A stretch of DNA of 64,000 bases from Armatimonadetes bacterium UBA1398 (GTDB lineage: Bacteria > Armatimonadota > Zipacnadia > UBA1398), in contig DBQI01000058.1 of NCBI GenBank assembly GCA_002305165.1, positions 1-64,000 of the forward strand, read 5' to 3'. Made by a program: the position numbers and the translations under genes. Below the pieces are notes generated by a model. That model was not told where the DNA came from. It worked only from the letters and a program-made list of their open reading frames with translations, and did no database searches. Shown here piece after piece: positions 15,782 to 24,869 of the stretch (positions are counted from its first letter, which is position 1; each line of letters opens with the position of its first letter).

Positions 15782-18778
15782 CTACGGCGCCCCGCCGCCG
15801 TCGCTCAACGCGAACCGAACCCGGAGCACCTCCGCCGGACTCGTGATGTGGACCGCGTCCCCGTCCATGGTGGCTCGGCGTCCGTTCACCGTGACGCTCG
15901 CGAAAGGCTGGCGGCTCGGAGCGCGCACGACGACCCGCAGGCCGTCCGCTGGCCAGATGGCGGGAGGAGTCACCTCGACCGTGATCGCCTCCGCGGTGGC
16001 TTGGGACCTAACGGCGACGTTCCCATAGAGCGTCGGCGCGTCCTGGACCTCGACGGACTCACCCGGCTCGAACCACCTCCGGGGGCAGCCGCGAAGGAAC
16101 CAGAGGGTCGTTGGGTCCTGCTCGTCCACAACCATCCGCTTGAGCATGTCGATGAGGCGGCCGTTGCCCGAGGGATTCGGCTGGAAGGGCGCGTAGTTCG
16201 GCTCGGTGATGTCGATCCGCTCCACGGTCTGGTAGCAGTCGTGGGAGAGGCTGTACACCAGGGTCGACATGAGAACGAGCAGGGCCTTCTCCGGCTCGCC
16301 TCGGGCCAGGAAGTTCTGGTAGTAGCCTCGCTCATTGAGGTTCACATACCAGAAGGGAGTGTCCCGAGGTCCCTCCATGCGGTTCGTCAGGCCCATGAGG
16401 GTGCCCCACTTGCGCTGCAAGTACGCCATCATGTACTCGAAGCGCTGGTCGTCGGGCGGCAGGAGCCCGAGGGAGAACAGGGAGGCCGGCCCGTCGGTCC
16501 ACCAGAGCCCGCCCTGGACGCCCTCGCGGTAGAACACGGTGTTGGGCACGAAGGGCAGGTTCGTCTCCGGATCGACGAACTCGGCCCGGCGCATCACGTC
16601 GAGGATGCACTCGCCGTACTCCCTCGCGTCCGCCTCCATGCGTTCAGCCTCGGGCAACCCCGCGGCACGGAACGCCGCGGCCATGCGTGTCATGCCCTTC
16701 CAGGTCACGCCATCGGAGAAGGCGTAGTGGTAGCGGTGGCCGTCCCAGTCGTGGACCCGCCCCTTAGGGAGCAGACCGTAGTACTCCACCCTGCTCCCGT
16801 CGTCGTAGTGGAGCCGCGTGCGGCCGCGCTCGCGCTGGACGTATTCCCAAGCGGCGAGGATGCTGGGCCGCTGGGCCTCCAGCCACGCGTCGTCGCGAGA
16901 GTAGAGGTAGTTGTCGGCGAGGGACCACAGGACCGCGCCGGTCTCGCACATCCAGTACATCGAGGTGCCCGTGTAGCAGCCGTGAGGGTTGATCACATCG
17001 CCGTCGGGGCCGCGGTTCGCCGAGTGTGGCCCGACGCCCGTCTGCCGCTCGGTGAAGAAGCGCAGGGACGGCCTCATCTCCTCCGCGTACCCGATGGAGA
17101 TGAGGGGCGCCGCCATGTGGCTGAACTCCCACGGCCAGACCATCGAGGTGGCGAAGAGGTTCTGATACGGCGTATGCCAGGGCTGGTTGGGGTGTTGAAT
17201 GGTGCTCGCGAGGGCGGAGAGGACGATGTGCCGGTAGATGTCGTTCAGGCGAGGCTCAGGCGTGCGAAGCTTCATGCCCCGCGCCAGGGCGCGCCGACAG
17301 CGCTCATCGCAACGCTGTAGAGCCGTATCGTGGCTGGACGCGAGGGCCCCGCGAAGCTCCTCGGGCGGGCGAAGCTCGGGGGCGGTCGTCACGGCGAGGT
17401 CGATGTCACGAGCCTCCCCAGGGGCCAACTCCGTCGTAAACAGCAGGGCATCCCCTGGCGAGACGGCGATGCCGTCATCCGCTCGGAGGGCGAGGAGGGC
17501 GCGGTCGCCGATCATCAGCGCGTCCTCCTCCAGGCGGGTCTCTATGCCCGTGTTCTCCCACCGTGACGCCGGCCCGACGAAGGGTCCGTAGTTGACGTTC
17601 TGAGTGCCCGCCATGCGCCCCAGTAGGAGAGATAGGTCGGCGCGGCTCGGCTCTGAGCCCTCGTTGCGGAGCGTGAGGCGCATCCGCAGGTGCTGGGTCT
17701 CCCGCCCCGTCACAACCTCATCGGCGTCGGCGAGGACGCAGAAGGCGGTCTGCTCGAGGACGATGGCGCCGGCGCGCCACTGGCTCTCGACGATGGGCAG
17801 GTAACCCTCCCGCAGGCGGTGGGTAGGCTCCCGCACCTCGGGCAGTCGGCGTGGGACGCCGAGGGCCACCCCCAGGCCGAGGGCCGCGTCCGAGGTCCCC
17901 AGGGACACGGACAGGTCGGGCTGGGCGAAGACGATCTGCTCGTGATGCCCGACGCTGATGGGCACGCGCTTGGTCATCGGCGCGCCGAGGCCAACGAGGT
18001 CGTCCCACGTGACCTCTATGCCTTCCTGAGCCACCCGGTCCAGAGAGAACTCCTCGCTGAGCCTCTCCCGCACGCTCTCGAGCTGGTCCTGCTCGGAGCG
18101 CGTGGCGGCCACTGCGGCTGCGGCATCCGCGAAGTCGGCGGGCGTCACCGCGGTGCTGATGGTCATGTCATCAATGTCGCACAGGGCATCGCCATGGCCC
18201 CCGTACGGCAGCACGCGCCTTGAGAAACCCACCTCGAAGGTGCTCTGCTCCGAAGGCATGGCCCGGCGCGTGCGGGCGGCGCCGACGAGGGAGCCATCGA
18301 CGTAGAGGGCGCGGCAGCGAAGCTCCCAGTCCCAGCACGCTACCACGTGATGCCACTCGCCGGCCCGCCAGTCGATGGGGGCGATGGCGCCGTCGACTCC
18401 CCCGTTATTGGAGAAGTAGACGATGCATCGGTCCTCGGCGCCGTAGACGCCCAGTGACACCGCGTTGTCGTAGCCGGGGTCCTCCTCCAGCGACAACAGG
18501 AGCCGGTCGCCGCGAATGTCACGGCTGTTCCAGTTCGGCCTGACCCAGAGGCTGACGGTCCCTCGGGAAGGGTCGTAGGCGCCCTGGGTCGGGTAACTCA
18601 GACGAGCACCGGGGCCCAGCCGCAGGCACTGGCCGTCCCGTCCCTGGACGAAGACGAGGCCCTCGGCACGAGCCGGCTCCAGGCCTGTGTCGGTGGAGGC
18701 GGCGCCATCAAAGGGGAAGACGGTCGCGCCGTCGGCGAGCACGCCTAGGCATACGGGGACTAGGAGCATCGTGACCAT
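15782..18778 (-). CDS. Secreted LamG/ConA-like plus six-hairpin glycosidase-like protein
   Basis: About 998 residues. A short signal peptide (MVTMLLVPVCLGVLADG) is followed by a LamG/concanavalin-like domain at about residues 20-210 (GTVSLWVRPNWNS, GEWHHVVACWDWELRCRALYVDG). A middle beta domain leads into an all-alpha segment (NQPWHTPYQNLFATSMVWPWEFSHM is representative) typical of alpha/alpha six-barrel glycosidases. TGTSMYWMCETG and FWYVNLNERGYY are plausible active-site helices. The C-terminus is a small beta domain. The start ATG at 18778 has AGAGGG 7 bases upstream. Probably degrades a glycan or glycoside outside the cell. The exact GH family cannot be assigned by eye. Confidence 0.7.
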   Translation of the reverse strand: MVTMLLVPVCLGVLADGATVFPFDGAASTDTGLEPARAEGLVFVQGRDGQCLRLGPGARLSYPTQGAYDPSRGTVSLWVRPNWNSRDIRGDRLLLSLEEDPGYDNAVSLGVYGAEDRCIVYFSNNGGVDGAIAPIDWRAGEWHHVVACWDWELRCRALYVDGSLVGAARTRRAMPSEQSTFEVGFSRRVLPYGGHGDALCDIDDMTISTAVTPADFADAAAAVAATRSEQDQLESVRERLSEEFSLDRVAQEGIEVTWDDLVGLGAPMTKRVPISVGHHEQIVFAQPDLSVSLGTSDAALGLGVALGVPRRLPEVREPTHRLREGYLPIVESQWRAGAIVLEQTAFCVLADADEVVTGRETQHLRMRLTLRNEGSEPSRADLSLLLGRMAGTQNVNYGPFVGPASRWENTGIETRLEEDALMIGDRALLALRADDGIAVSPGDALLFTTELAPGEARDIDLAVTTAPELRPPEELRGALASSHDTALQRCDERCRRALARGMKLRTPEPRLNDIYRHIVLSALASTIQHPNQPWHTPYQNLFATSMVWPWEFSHMAAPLISIGYAEEMRPSLRFFTERQTGVGPHSANRGPDGDVINPHGCYTGTSMYWMCETGAVLWSLADNYLYSRDDAWLEAQRPSILAAWEYVQRERGRTRLHYDDGSRVEYYGLLPKGRVHDWDGHRYHYAFSDGVTWKGMTRMAAAFRAAGLPEAERMEADAREYGECILDVMRRAEFVDPETNLPFVPNTVFYREGVQGGLWWTDGPASLFSLGLLPPDDQRFEYMMAYLQRKWGTLMGLTNRMEGPRDTPFWYVNLNERGYYQNFLARGEPEKALLVLMSTLVYSLSHDCYQTVERIDITEPNYAPFQPNPSGNGRLIDMLKRMVVDEQDPTTLWFLRGCPRRWFEPGESVEVQDAPTLYGNVAVRSQATAEAITVEVTPPAIWPADGLRVVVRAPSRQPFASVTVNGRRATMDGDAVHITSPAEVLRVRFALSDGGGAP

Positions 18779-18947
18779 GGGCGACACCCTCTCGTGAGGA
18801 TAGCTGCGAGTACCGGTTCGGCGGCTGCGTAGCTCCGCCCTGCGCTGTGGATCGCGAAGCCTGCGGCTCCCCGCGATGGGTTCGTTCGGCAGAAGCGACG
18901 CGTGGGATCTGCAGGCCACGAAAAGTCGCGCGTCACCTCGGACCGCC

Positions 18948-18976
18948 TTGTGCGTCCGATACCAAAGTGATATCAT
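18948..18976 (+). promoter_or_regulatory. Predicted promoter of the SPFH gene
   Basis: TTGTGC (18948-18953), 17-bp spacer, TATCAT (18971-18976). The -10 sits within the palindrome TGATATCA (18968-18975), which is directly followed by ATATC. A regulator binding this GATATC palindrome would block the promoter. Two GCTAGC hexamers (18980-18985 and 18994-18999) form a small hairpin before the GGAGG ribosome site. Confidence 0.5.
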
Positions 18977-19019
18977 ATCGCTAGCTTGTGACGGCTAGCA
19001 TCCCTGGAGGTGCACGGTA

Positions 19020-19964
19020 ATGAAGGAGCACATCATCAAGCCAGTGGCAGGTTGGGGACCCCTCGCTGTGTTGTTGGCGATACTCGTGGCAAGCCCTATC
19101 TTGATCACCGTCGGCGCGCAGACGGCGGGACCGAAAGGGGTAGCGCTGATCATTGCTGGCGTCCTCACGTCCCTCGCGTTCTTGATTGGACTCTGTGGCT
19201 TCTTGGCGATTGCGCCCAATAGCGCTCGCGTTCTTCTGCTGTTCGGTGAGTACCGTGGCTCCGTTGTCGAGTCCGGCTTCTACTGGGTGAACCCATTCTT
19301 CTCGAAGCGGAAGATCAGTCGCCGTATACGCAACTTCGAGACTGGGTCGACGACGATCCCGGCGGTCAAGGATGGCCAGGGCAACATCGTACAGAAGAAG
19401 TCCCAGTCCGCAGGGCGGCCATCCAAGGTGAATGACAGGGACGGGAACCCCATCGAGATCTCGGCAGTCGTCGTGTGGCGCGTCGTGAACACGGCGGAGG
19501 CGGTGTTCGAGGTCGATGACTACGAAAACTACGTCGCCGTGCAGAGCGAGGCCGCGTTGCGGAACCTGGCGAGCCGCCATCCCTACGACAGTCACGATGA
19601 CGAGGTGTCGCTCCGGGGCAATACGCCGGGCATCTGCGAGCAACTGCGGCATGACATTCAGGAGCGGCTCGACAAAGCCGGCGTGGAGGTCATCGAGGCA
19701 CGCATCAGCCACTTGGCCTACGCATCGGAGATCGCCGCGGCCATGCTCCAGCGGCAGCAGGCTCAGGCCGTGGTCGCCGCCCGGCAGAAGATCGTCGAGG
19801 GCGCCGTCGGCATGGTTCAGATGGCGCTGGACGACCTGGAGAAGCAGGGGATCGTGGAGCTGGACGGTGAGCGCAGGGCGGCCATGGTTTCCAACCTGCT
19901 GGTGGTCCTCTGCAGCGACCGGCACACCCAGCCTGTTGTCAACACCGGGACTATCTACCACTAG
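19020..19964 (+). CDS. SPFH/band 7 domain membrane protein
   Basis: 314 residues. Two hydrophobic segments (about residues 13-32 and 41-64) anchor an SPFH domain (about 66-265) that begins IAPNSARVLLLFGEYRGSVVESGFYWVNPF, the prohibitin/stomatin entry sequence. RHDIQERLDKAGVEVIEARISHLAYASEIAAAMLQRQQAQAVVAARQKIVEGA (quoted only by its position, about 206-258) is the usual coiled region, here summarised as ending QQAQAVVAARQ. Such proteins build membrane microdomain scaffolds. GGAGG lies 9 bases before the ATG. A 59-residue DNA-binding-like gene follows after 30 bases in the same frame. This SPFH/RHH pairing recurs in many bacteria, sometimes annotated as a toxin-antitoxin component. Function unproven. 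Confidence 0.88.
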   Translation: MKEHIIKPVAGWGPLAVLLAILVASPILITVGAQTAGPKGVALIIAGVLTSLAFLIGLCGFLAIAPNSARVLLLFGEYRGSVVESGFYWVNPFFSKRKISRRIRNFETGSTTIPAVKDGQGNIVQKKSQSAGRPSKVNDRDGNPIEISAVVVWRVVNTAEAVFEVDDYENYVAVQSEAALRNLASRHPYDSHDDEVSLRGNTPGICEQLRHDIQERLDKAGVEVIEARISHLAYASEIAAAMLQRQQAQAVVAARQKIVEGAVGMVQMALDDLEKQGIVELDGERRAAMVSNLLVVLCSDRHTQPVVNTGTIYH

Positions 19965-19994
19965 CGGAAGGCCCCGCATGCGAGGTGCCGTCTC

Positions 19995-20174
19995 TTGGCT
20001 GAGCGCCAACCATTCCTGCTCCGGTTAGCTCCGGAAGTACTGGACGCCCTCCGCCGTTGGGCCGATGATGACCTACGGAGCGTCAACGGTCAGATCGAGT
20101 TCCTGCTGCGGAGGGCGTTGGCCGGCGCCGGCCGGCTGCCGGGGAGCGCCCCAGAGCCCTCTGACGACGCTTGA
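19995..20174 (+). CDS. Small ribbon-helix-helix (Arc/HicB-like) protein
   Basis: A 59-residue frame starting with TTG at 19995 and ending with TGA at 20172-20174. It begins LAERQPFLLRLAPEVLDALRR, continues WADDDLRSVNGQIEFLLRRAL and ends in an acidic tail PEPSDD. The arrangement beta-strand (PFLLRL), helix A (PEVLDALRRWADDD), helix B (SVNGQIEFLLRRAL) with the SVNxQIExLL signature is that of Arc-type DNA-binding proteins. GCGAGGTG about 8-9 bases upstream can serve as ribosome site. No ATG is available after the SPFH stop in this frame, so TTG is the only reasonable start. Third codon positions are mostly G or C. It probably regulates the SPFH promoter or acts with the SPFH protein. Confidence 0.72.
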   Translation: MAERQPFLLRLAPEVLDALRRWADDDLRSVNGQIEFLLRRALAGAGRLPGSAPEPSDDA

Positions 20175-20222
20175 CCCTGGCGTCCGGCGCGGCAAGCTCG
20201 GTTCCGATCCCGGAGGTATGGC

Positions 20223-20523
20223 ATGGCCCATGCCGTCGTTCGTCTGATGGCCGCTGGCGCGTTGTTGTACCCCGCCGCCGACGCACAGCCCGATCCCCGC
20301 GTTGCCGTACTGCTTCCCGAGTCCGGGGTGCCAGGGCTACCAGCTGCGATCGCGCATCCGTCGGCAACCTGGGCGAGGCAGCATGGGCGCCTCCCTCCGA
20401 GACCCAGGGCAGGCCGCTATCCCTTTCGCGGTGGAGGGCAGCGGCCAGGTGGAGATCCAGCTGGTGGCCGAGGGCCGCAGCCCCTTCGGCGAGAGGGTTA
20501 CACTGACTATCATGGAGCCGTAG
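20223..20523 (+). pseudogene. Possible frameshifted small secreted protein
   Basis: Coding-like sequence changes frame within this stretch. From 20223 one frame reads MAHAVVRLMAAGALLYPAADAQ, a plausible signal peptide. From about 20403 to the TAG at 20521-20523 another frame reads AIPFAVEGSGQVEIQLVAEG with a strong preference for G or C at third positions. The middle (about 20345-20400) looks best in the third frame (SVGNLGEAAWAPPSETQG). This suggests one gene broken by two indels, or sequencing error, rather than three tiny genes. The tail is faintly like the FlgD-type beta modules at the ends of secreted proteins. Weak support; the stretch may also be noncoding. Confidence 0.3.
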
Positions 20524-20619
20524 CCGCGGCTGGCCAATGCCGGCGCGAGAGGCAGGCCCGGCCGATCGCCCTGCTGAAGTAGCGTTTAGTAGGGCACGGG
20601 GGTATAGGAGGCGACCAGT

Positions 20620-22236
20620 ATGGGTTTTCCTGCGCGTAACCGTAGCGTGCTTGTCTTGGTGTGTCTGCTCGCGGCGCTGCTGCCCGCCCTCGCCCTGGCT
20701 CAGGGCGCCGAGCGTGGGCCATGGAAGTTCGGGATCATCAGCGACACCCAATGGTCGCCAGCAGAGGGTCGACCGGGTCGGGGAGTCGCGACGGAGATCA
20801 TCGATAACGTGAACGAGCAGTTCATCGCTCACGGCGTGGAGTTCGTCATCGCCGTGGGGGATGTGACGGACAACGGCAGCCGCGACCCCTCGGAGCTTGA
20901 TATCCGGGCGCGGCACACGGCCGCTCTGCATCGGCGGGGCATCGGCTTCTTCCCCCTGCGCGGGAACCACGAGTGGAGCGTGGCGGCGGCCCGCCAGTGG
21001 CCGAGGTCCTTCCCCCGGCTGCCGGGGCTACCCGGGTTCCGAGGGGGCACTCGGTACTTCGAGGCCGGCAGCCCCGACCTTCCGGGCCTCGCGGGCCTAA
21101 CCTACAGCTTCAGCTTCGGCAACGCGACCTTCCTGCTCTTGGACATCTTCGCCGTGGACGACGGGTCGGCATCCGGCACGACCTACTCCATCCACGAGCA
21201 GCAGGAGTGGATCACGGAGCAGCTGGAGTCAGCGTCCCGCGCAGGCCGGCACGCCTTCCTCTTCGCCCACAAGAACCTGCTGGGGCAGAACCACAAGGAT
21301 AACGTGTTCGGCGACCCGCTCGACCAAGGCGACCCGGGCGACCGAGGAGAGGACCTCGGGGAGATCGCTGGCGCCTTCTACCGAGCCATGCACGGGAATG
21401 GCGCGCGCTACTTCTTCTGTGGCCACGATCACATCTACCATCGCGCGATCGTTCGCTCTCCCCAGGCGCCCGAGGCACTGACCATCCAGCAGATCATCAC
21501 GGGCTCGAACAGCCACAAGATGTACTCCCCCAAGCCACCCTACTCGGACAATGAGATCCCTCTCATGCAGCAGCGGCGCGCCGTCGGCTATCTCATCGTG
21601 ACAGTGGATGGCCCCAGGGTGCAGGTGGACACATACGCCGTCGTCATGCCCGGCGAGGGCTCGCTGCAGGGGTGGGAGCCGGTGGAGCAGTGGCCCCTCC
21701 TCGACCGTTTCGGCTACAGCGCCAACGGCCAGAGCTTCGTGGTCGGACGTGGTGAGAGCCTCACGGCCGTGGCCGACCGCGCCCCCACGGGCGATGAGTA
21801 CCTAGGCACGGTCATGCGCATCCTCGATGGGACCAACGACCGCGCGGGGATCATCGAGGAGGCCGACGCAGCGGACAACCGCGAGTGCTCGAACCTGGTG
21901 GCCACGGGCTGGTCGCCGCGGACGGACGGGGCACGGAGCGACATCCTGCACCTGTGGGGGATGCGGACTACCCCTGGGTCGGCACAGACGAGCGAGTACG
22001 TGTTGGCGCTCTCCTACGAAGGAGCGTCTGCCGACGGGCTAGCGCTCCTATCGAGGGATGAGGCGGGCCGCTGGGTCAACGCGGTCTCCCTGAACACCGG
22101 CGGGGAACCCCGCGCGGTGATGGGTCCCTACCGACCGGAGTACGGCCTCGGTACGTACGGCATCGACCCAGCCCGACGGGTGGCATGGGCGGTGGTGAAC
22201 CACGACGGCGAGTTCGTGGCGTCAGTGCAGCCGTGA
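20620..22236 (+). CDS. Secreted metallophosphoesterase
   Basis: 538 residues with a signal peptide (residues about 1-27, ending ALALAQ). The calcineurin-like motifs occur in order: D-x-Q in GIISDTQW, GDVTDNG, GNHEW, an H in FLFAHKN, and GHDHIYH. These five blocks bind the two-metal centre of metallophosphoesterases. A C-terminal region after about residue 340 is a beta-rich domain of unknown role (GYSANGQSFVVGRGESL and onwards). Exported phosphoesterases of this class scavenge phosphate from nucleotides or phosphodiesters. AGGAGG lies 8 bases upstream of the ATG. It follows the SPFH/RHH pair on the same strand with a possible broken gene in between. Confidence 0.85.
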   Translation: MGFPARNRSVLVLVCLLAALLPALALAQGAERGPWKFGIISDTQWSPAEGRPGRGVATEIIDNVNEQFIAHGVEFVIAVGDVTDNGSRDPSELDIRARHTAALHRRGIGFFPLRGNHEWSVAAARQWPRSFPRLPGLPGFRGGTRYFEAGSPDLPGLAGLTYSFSFGNATFLLLDIFAVDDGSASGTTYSIHEQQEWITEQLESASRAGRHAFLFAHKNLLGQNHKDNVFGDPLDQGDPGDRGEDLGEIAGAFYRAMHGNGARYFFCGHDHIYHRAIVRSPQAPEALTIQQIITGSNSHKMYSPKPPYSDNEIPLMQQRRAVGYLIVTVDGPRVQVDTYAVVMPGEGSLQGWEPVEQWPLLDRFGYSANGQSFVVGRGESLTAVADRAPTGDEYLGTVMRILDGTNDRAGIIEEADAADNRECSNLVATGWSPRTDGARSDILHLWGMRTTPGSAQTSEYVLALSYEGASADGLALLSRDEAGRWVNAVSLNTGGEPRAVMGPYRPEYGLGTYGIDPARRVAWAVVNHDGEFVASVQP

Positions 22237-22290
22237 ACTCTCCCGACCACCGAACGCGAGGTAGCCCCGGCCCCGGACGGGCGCCGTAGG

Positions 22291-24729
22291 CTAGTAGATC
22301 ACCCACTCGTCCACGACAGGGTCCACCGTGTAGCGGGACACCGTGCGGCCATCGGACCGCGCCACCCATCGGTGGCCGATGTAGCTGTGCTGAACCAGTT
22401 CCTGGCCCGCCGCGAGGTCGTGGTACTTGGTCAGGGCATCGCCGTTCGCCCAGAGGATCTCCACAGGCTCCTCGCGCAGGTTCCGGATCGTGAAGTGCGT
22501 TCCGTCCCCACCGGCTGAGAAGTCGTACTCCCGTGGCGGCTCCACCCCTTGGAGGTGCCGGACGAAGTAGTCCCACATCCGGCGGGTGACGTAGGCGCCT
22601 CCGAACCCATGGCCCGCGCCCGGCACGATGAGCATGTCGAAGTCCTTGTTCGCTCGGATGAGCGCGTCAGCGAGCTGCATCGTGGAGGCCGCGGCGTAGA
22701 CGTTCGTGTCCATCTCGCCATGGATCAGGAAGAGCCTCCCCGTGAGGTTGCCCGCCTGGGTGATGTTCGACTGCTCCTCGTAGTGCGGCCCCACTGGGTA
22801 ACCCATCCAGAGCTCGTTCCACCACACCTTGTCCGTGCGGTGATCGTGGTTGGCGGACATGGCGACCCCGACATCGTAGAAGTCGCCGAAGGCGAGCAGG
22901 GCCCGCGCGGCGTTGTAGCCGCCTGCCGATGAGCCGTAGATCCCCACCCGGCTGATGTCCATATAGGGGTAGCGCTCGGCGGCGGCCCGCATCCACGCGA
23001 TGCGGTCGGGGAAGCCGCCATCCCCCAGGTCGCGGTTCGCCATATCGTGGAAGGCCTTGCTGCGGTTGGAGGTCCCCATACCGTCGATCTGCACCACGAT
23101 GAAGCCCAACTCGGCCAGGTTCTGATGCTCGTATCCCGCGCTGAAGCCCTTCGGCACGAAGGAATCATGCGGCCCCGCATAGATGGCCTCGATAACGGGA
23201 TACCTGTGGGCTGGATCGAGGTCGCTGGGGCGAAAGATGACGCCCCAGATGTCAGTCTCCCCGTCCCGCCCCTTGGCAACGAAGGGCTCGGGCCACGGCC
23301 AGCCGGCCTCCCCCAGGAGTGAGGTGTCGGCCCGGGCGAGCTCCGCGACCAGGGAGCCGTCTTCGGTGCGCCTAAGCTCCGTTACCGGCGCGAGATCCAC
23401 CCGCGACCAGGTATCCACGAAGTAGTCACCGGTTGGCGAGAAGGTGATGGCGTGCTGGCCCTCTCCCGGCGTTAGCTCGATCGGCTCGCCGCCGTCCAGG
23501 CCGACGCGGTAGTAGCGCACCAGGTACGGGTCCTCGCCGCTGTGCATGCCGCTCCCACGGAAGAGGACGGTACGCGCCTCCTCATCGACCCGCTCAACGC
23601 CCCGGACCACCCATTCGCCCTGGGTGACCTGGCGCTTCACCTCGCCCGTGGCGCCATCGATGAGGTAGAGGTGGTTCCACCCGTCCCGCTCCGAAGCCCA
23701 GAGGATCTCGCCCGTGGAGTCGAGATGCTGCAGGAACTCCTTCATGGGGGGGATGAAGCTGTCGCTGGACTCATCGATGATGACCCGGGACGAGCGCGTG
23801 GCGCAGTCGACCTCGATGACCCTCACCTGACGGAAGCCCCGGTGGATCTGGCGGTACCGAAAGGCCTGCCCCTCTGGCAGCCAATGGAGCTCGGCCGGCC
23901 CCCACCAGTCGATCGGTTCCACGTCCACGCGGTCGCCGGCCCTCGCCGCGACGTCGAAGACCCACAGCTCGTGCACGTCGAGCTTGTCGCCCGGGAGCTC
24001 GTACACCTCCAGGTGCACTCTCGGGCGGAGGCTGTCCTGAGGACGGGACTCGACCATGGGCATCTCCAGGTGATCCCCCGGCTCCGTGCGCCATGCAACC
24101 AGGTACTGCGAGTCCGGAGACCACTGCGGGTGACCGAAGGAGTGGCCCGCGTCGCCCTCCTCGCTCAGCTGCACGGCCTCTCCCCCGTCGGCCGGCAGGA
24201 GCCACATGTTGTGCTCCCGCACCTCGGCGCGCCACTGGCCATCGGGCGACAGGCCTGGCTCCCAGCTATCCCGTGCTGGCGGCGCCTCCGGGGGACCACC
24301 GCGCTCTGGCGGCGTAGCGCGGACGCACTCATAGGTAGCGAGGTCACAGCGCCAGTAGTCCCGATCGAGGGCGAAGCCGACGGCGCCGCGGTCCTCGGCC
24401 AGGTCTATGACGGAGAAGGGCAGGTTGGCGGCGTCGAAGGCCTCGCCCGTCGCGGCCTGGAGCGCCTCGGCGAGGCGGGGATGGTCGAAGGCAGGCTCGA
24501 TGGCGCCTGCCCGGGCATCGACGACCAGGAACACCCGGGCCGTGGCGTTGTCTCGCCGGAACCACAACCGCTGGCCATCGTCGAACCAGTGGGGCTCCAC
24601 TGAGGCGCCTCGCACCAGTTGGGACATGGCCCCACCCAGGTAGCGATCGGCCCGAGCGCGTCCCCGCCGGGCGCCTGGGCTTGCGCCCCGGAGGCGAGCA
24701 GCAGCGCGAGGAGGGGTGTGAGCAGGCAT
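22291..24729 (-). CDS. Dipeptidyl peptidase IV-like serine peptidase (S9B) with C-terminal VHL-like beta domain
   Basis: 812 residues as an intact frame. An N-terminal beta-propeller (about residues 40-500; SVEPHWFDDGQRLWFRRD) precedes an alpha/beta hydrolase domain with nucleophile GIYGSSAGGYN, aspartate HGEMDTN and histidine GAGHGFGG, in the S9 order. It would remove dipeptides from peptide N-termini. The last 72 residues (22294-22509) read FTIRNLREEPVEILW, then YHDLAAGQELVQHSYIGHRWV, the pattern of von Hippel-Lindau beta domains. The N-terminus of this frame has no signal peptide. A good one lies in the -1 relative frame from TTG 24752, so a one-base loss near 24662-24665 probably split it (see findings). 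Confidence 0.87.
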   Translation of the reverse strand: MPAHTPPRAAARLRGASPGARRGRARADRYLGGAMSQLVRGASVEPHWFDDGQRLWFRRDNATARVFLVVDARAGAIEPAFDHPRLAEALQAATGEAFDAANLPFSVIDLAEDRGAVGFALDRDYWRCDLATYECVRATPPERGGPPEAPPARDSWEPGLSPDGQWRAEVREHNMWLLPADGGEAVQLSEEGDAGHSFGHPQWSPDSQYLVAWRTEPGDHLEMPMVESRPQDSLRPRVHLEVYELPGDKLDVHELWVFDVAARAGDRVDVEPIDWWGPAELHWLPEGQAFRYRQIHRGFRQVRVIEVDCATRSSRVIIDESSDSFIPPMKEFLQHLDSTGEILWASERDGWNHLYLIDGATGEVKRQVTQGEWVVRGVERVDEEARTVLFRGSGMHSGEDPYLVRYYRVGLDGGEPIELTPGEGQHAITFSPTGDYFVDTWSRVDLAPVTELRRTEDGSLVAELARADTSLLGEAGWPWPEPFVAKGRDGETDIWGVIFRPSDLDPAHRYPVIEAIYAGPHDSFVPKGFSAGYEHQNLAELGFIVVQIDGMGTSNRSKAFHDMANRDLGDGGFPDRIAWMRAAAERYPYMDISRVGIYGSSAGGYNAARALLAFGDFYDVGVAMSANHDHRTDKVWWNELWMGYPVGPHYEEQSNITQAGNLTGRLFLIHGEMDTNVYAAASTMQLADALIRANKDFDMLIVPGAGHGFGGAYVTRRMWDYFVRHLQGVEPPREYDFSAGGDGTHFTIRNLREEPVEILWANGDALTKYHDLAAGQELVQHSYIGHRWVARSDGRTVSRYTVDPVVDEWVIY

Positions 24730-24869
24730 AGGGAAAGGGCAGTAGGTCTCAAGGCACGTGTCCGTCCGGTACTGGGGTGTCGCGTCTGAGTGCGCGTATG
24801 GGGGTTCGCCCTTCTCCGGGAGCCGCCTGCCGGCAGGGGCACGGAGCCTCGAAGGAGAGTGACTCGTTG

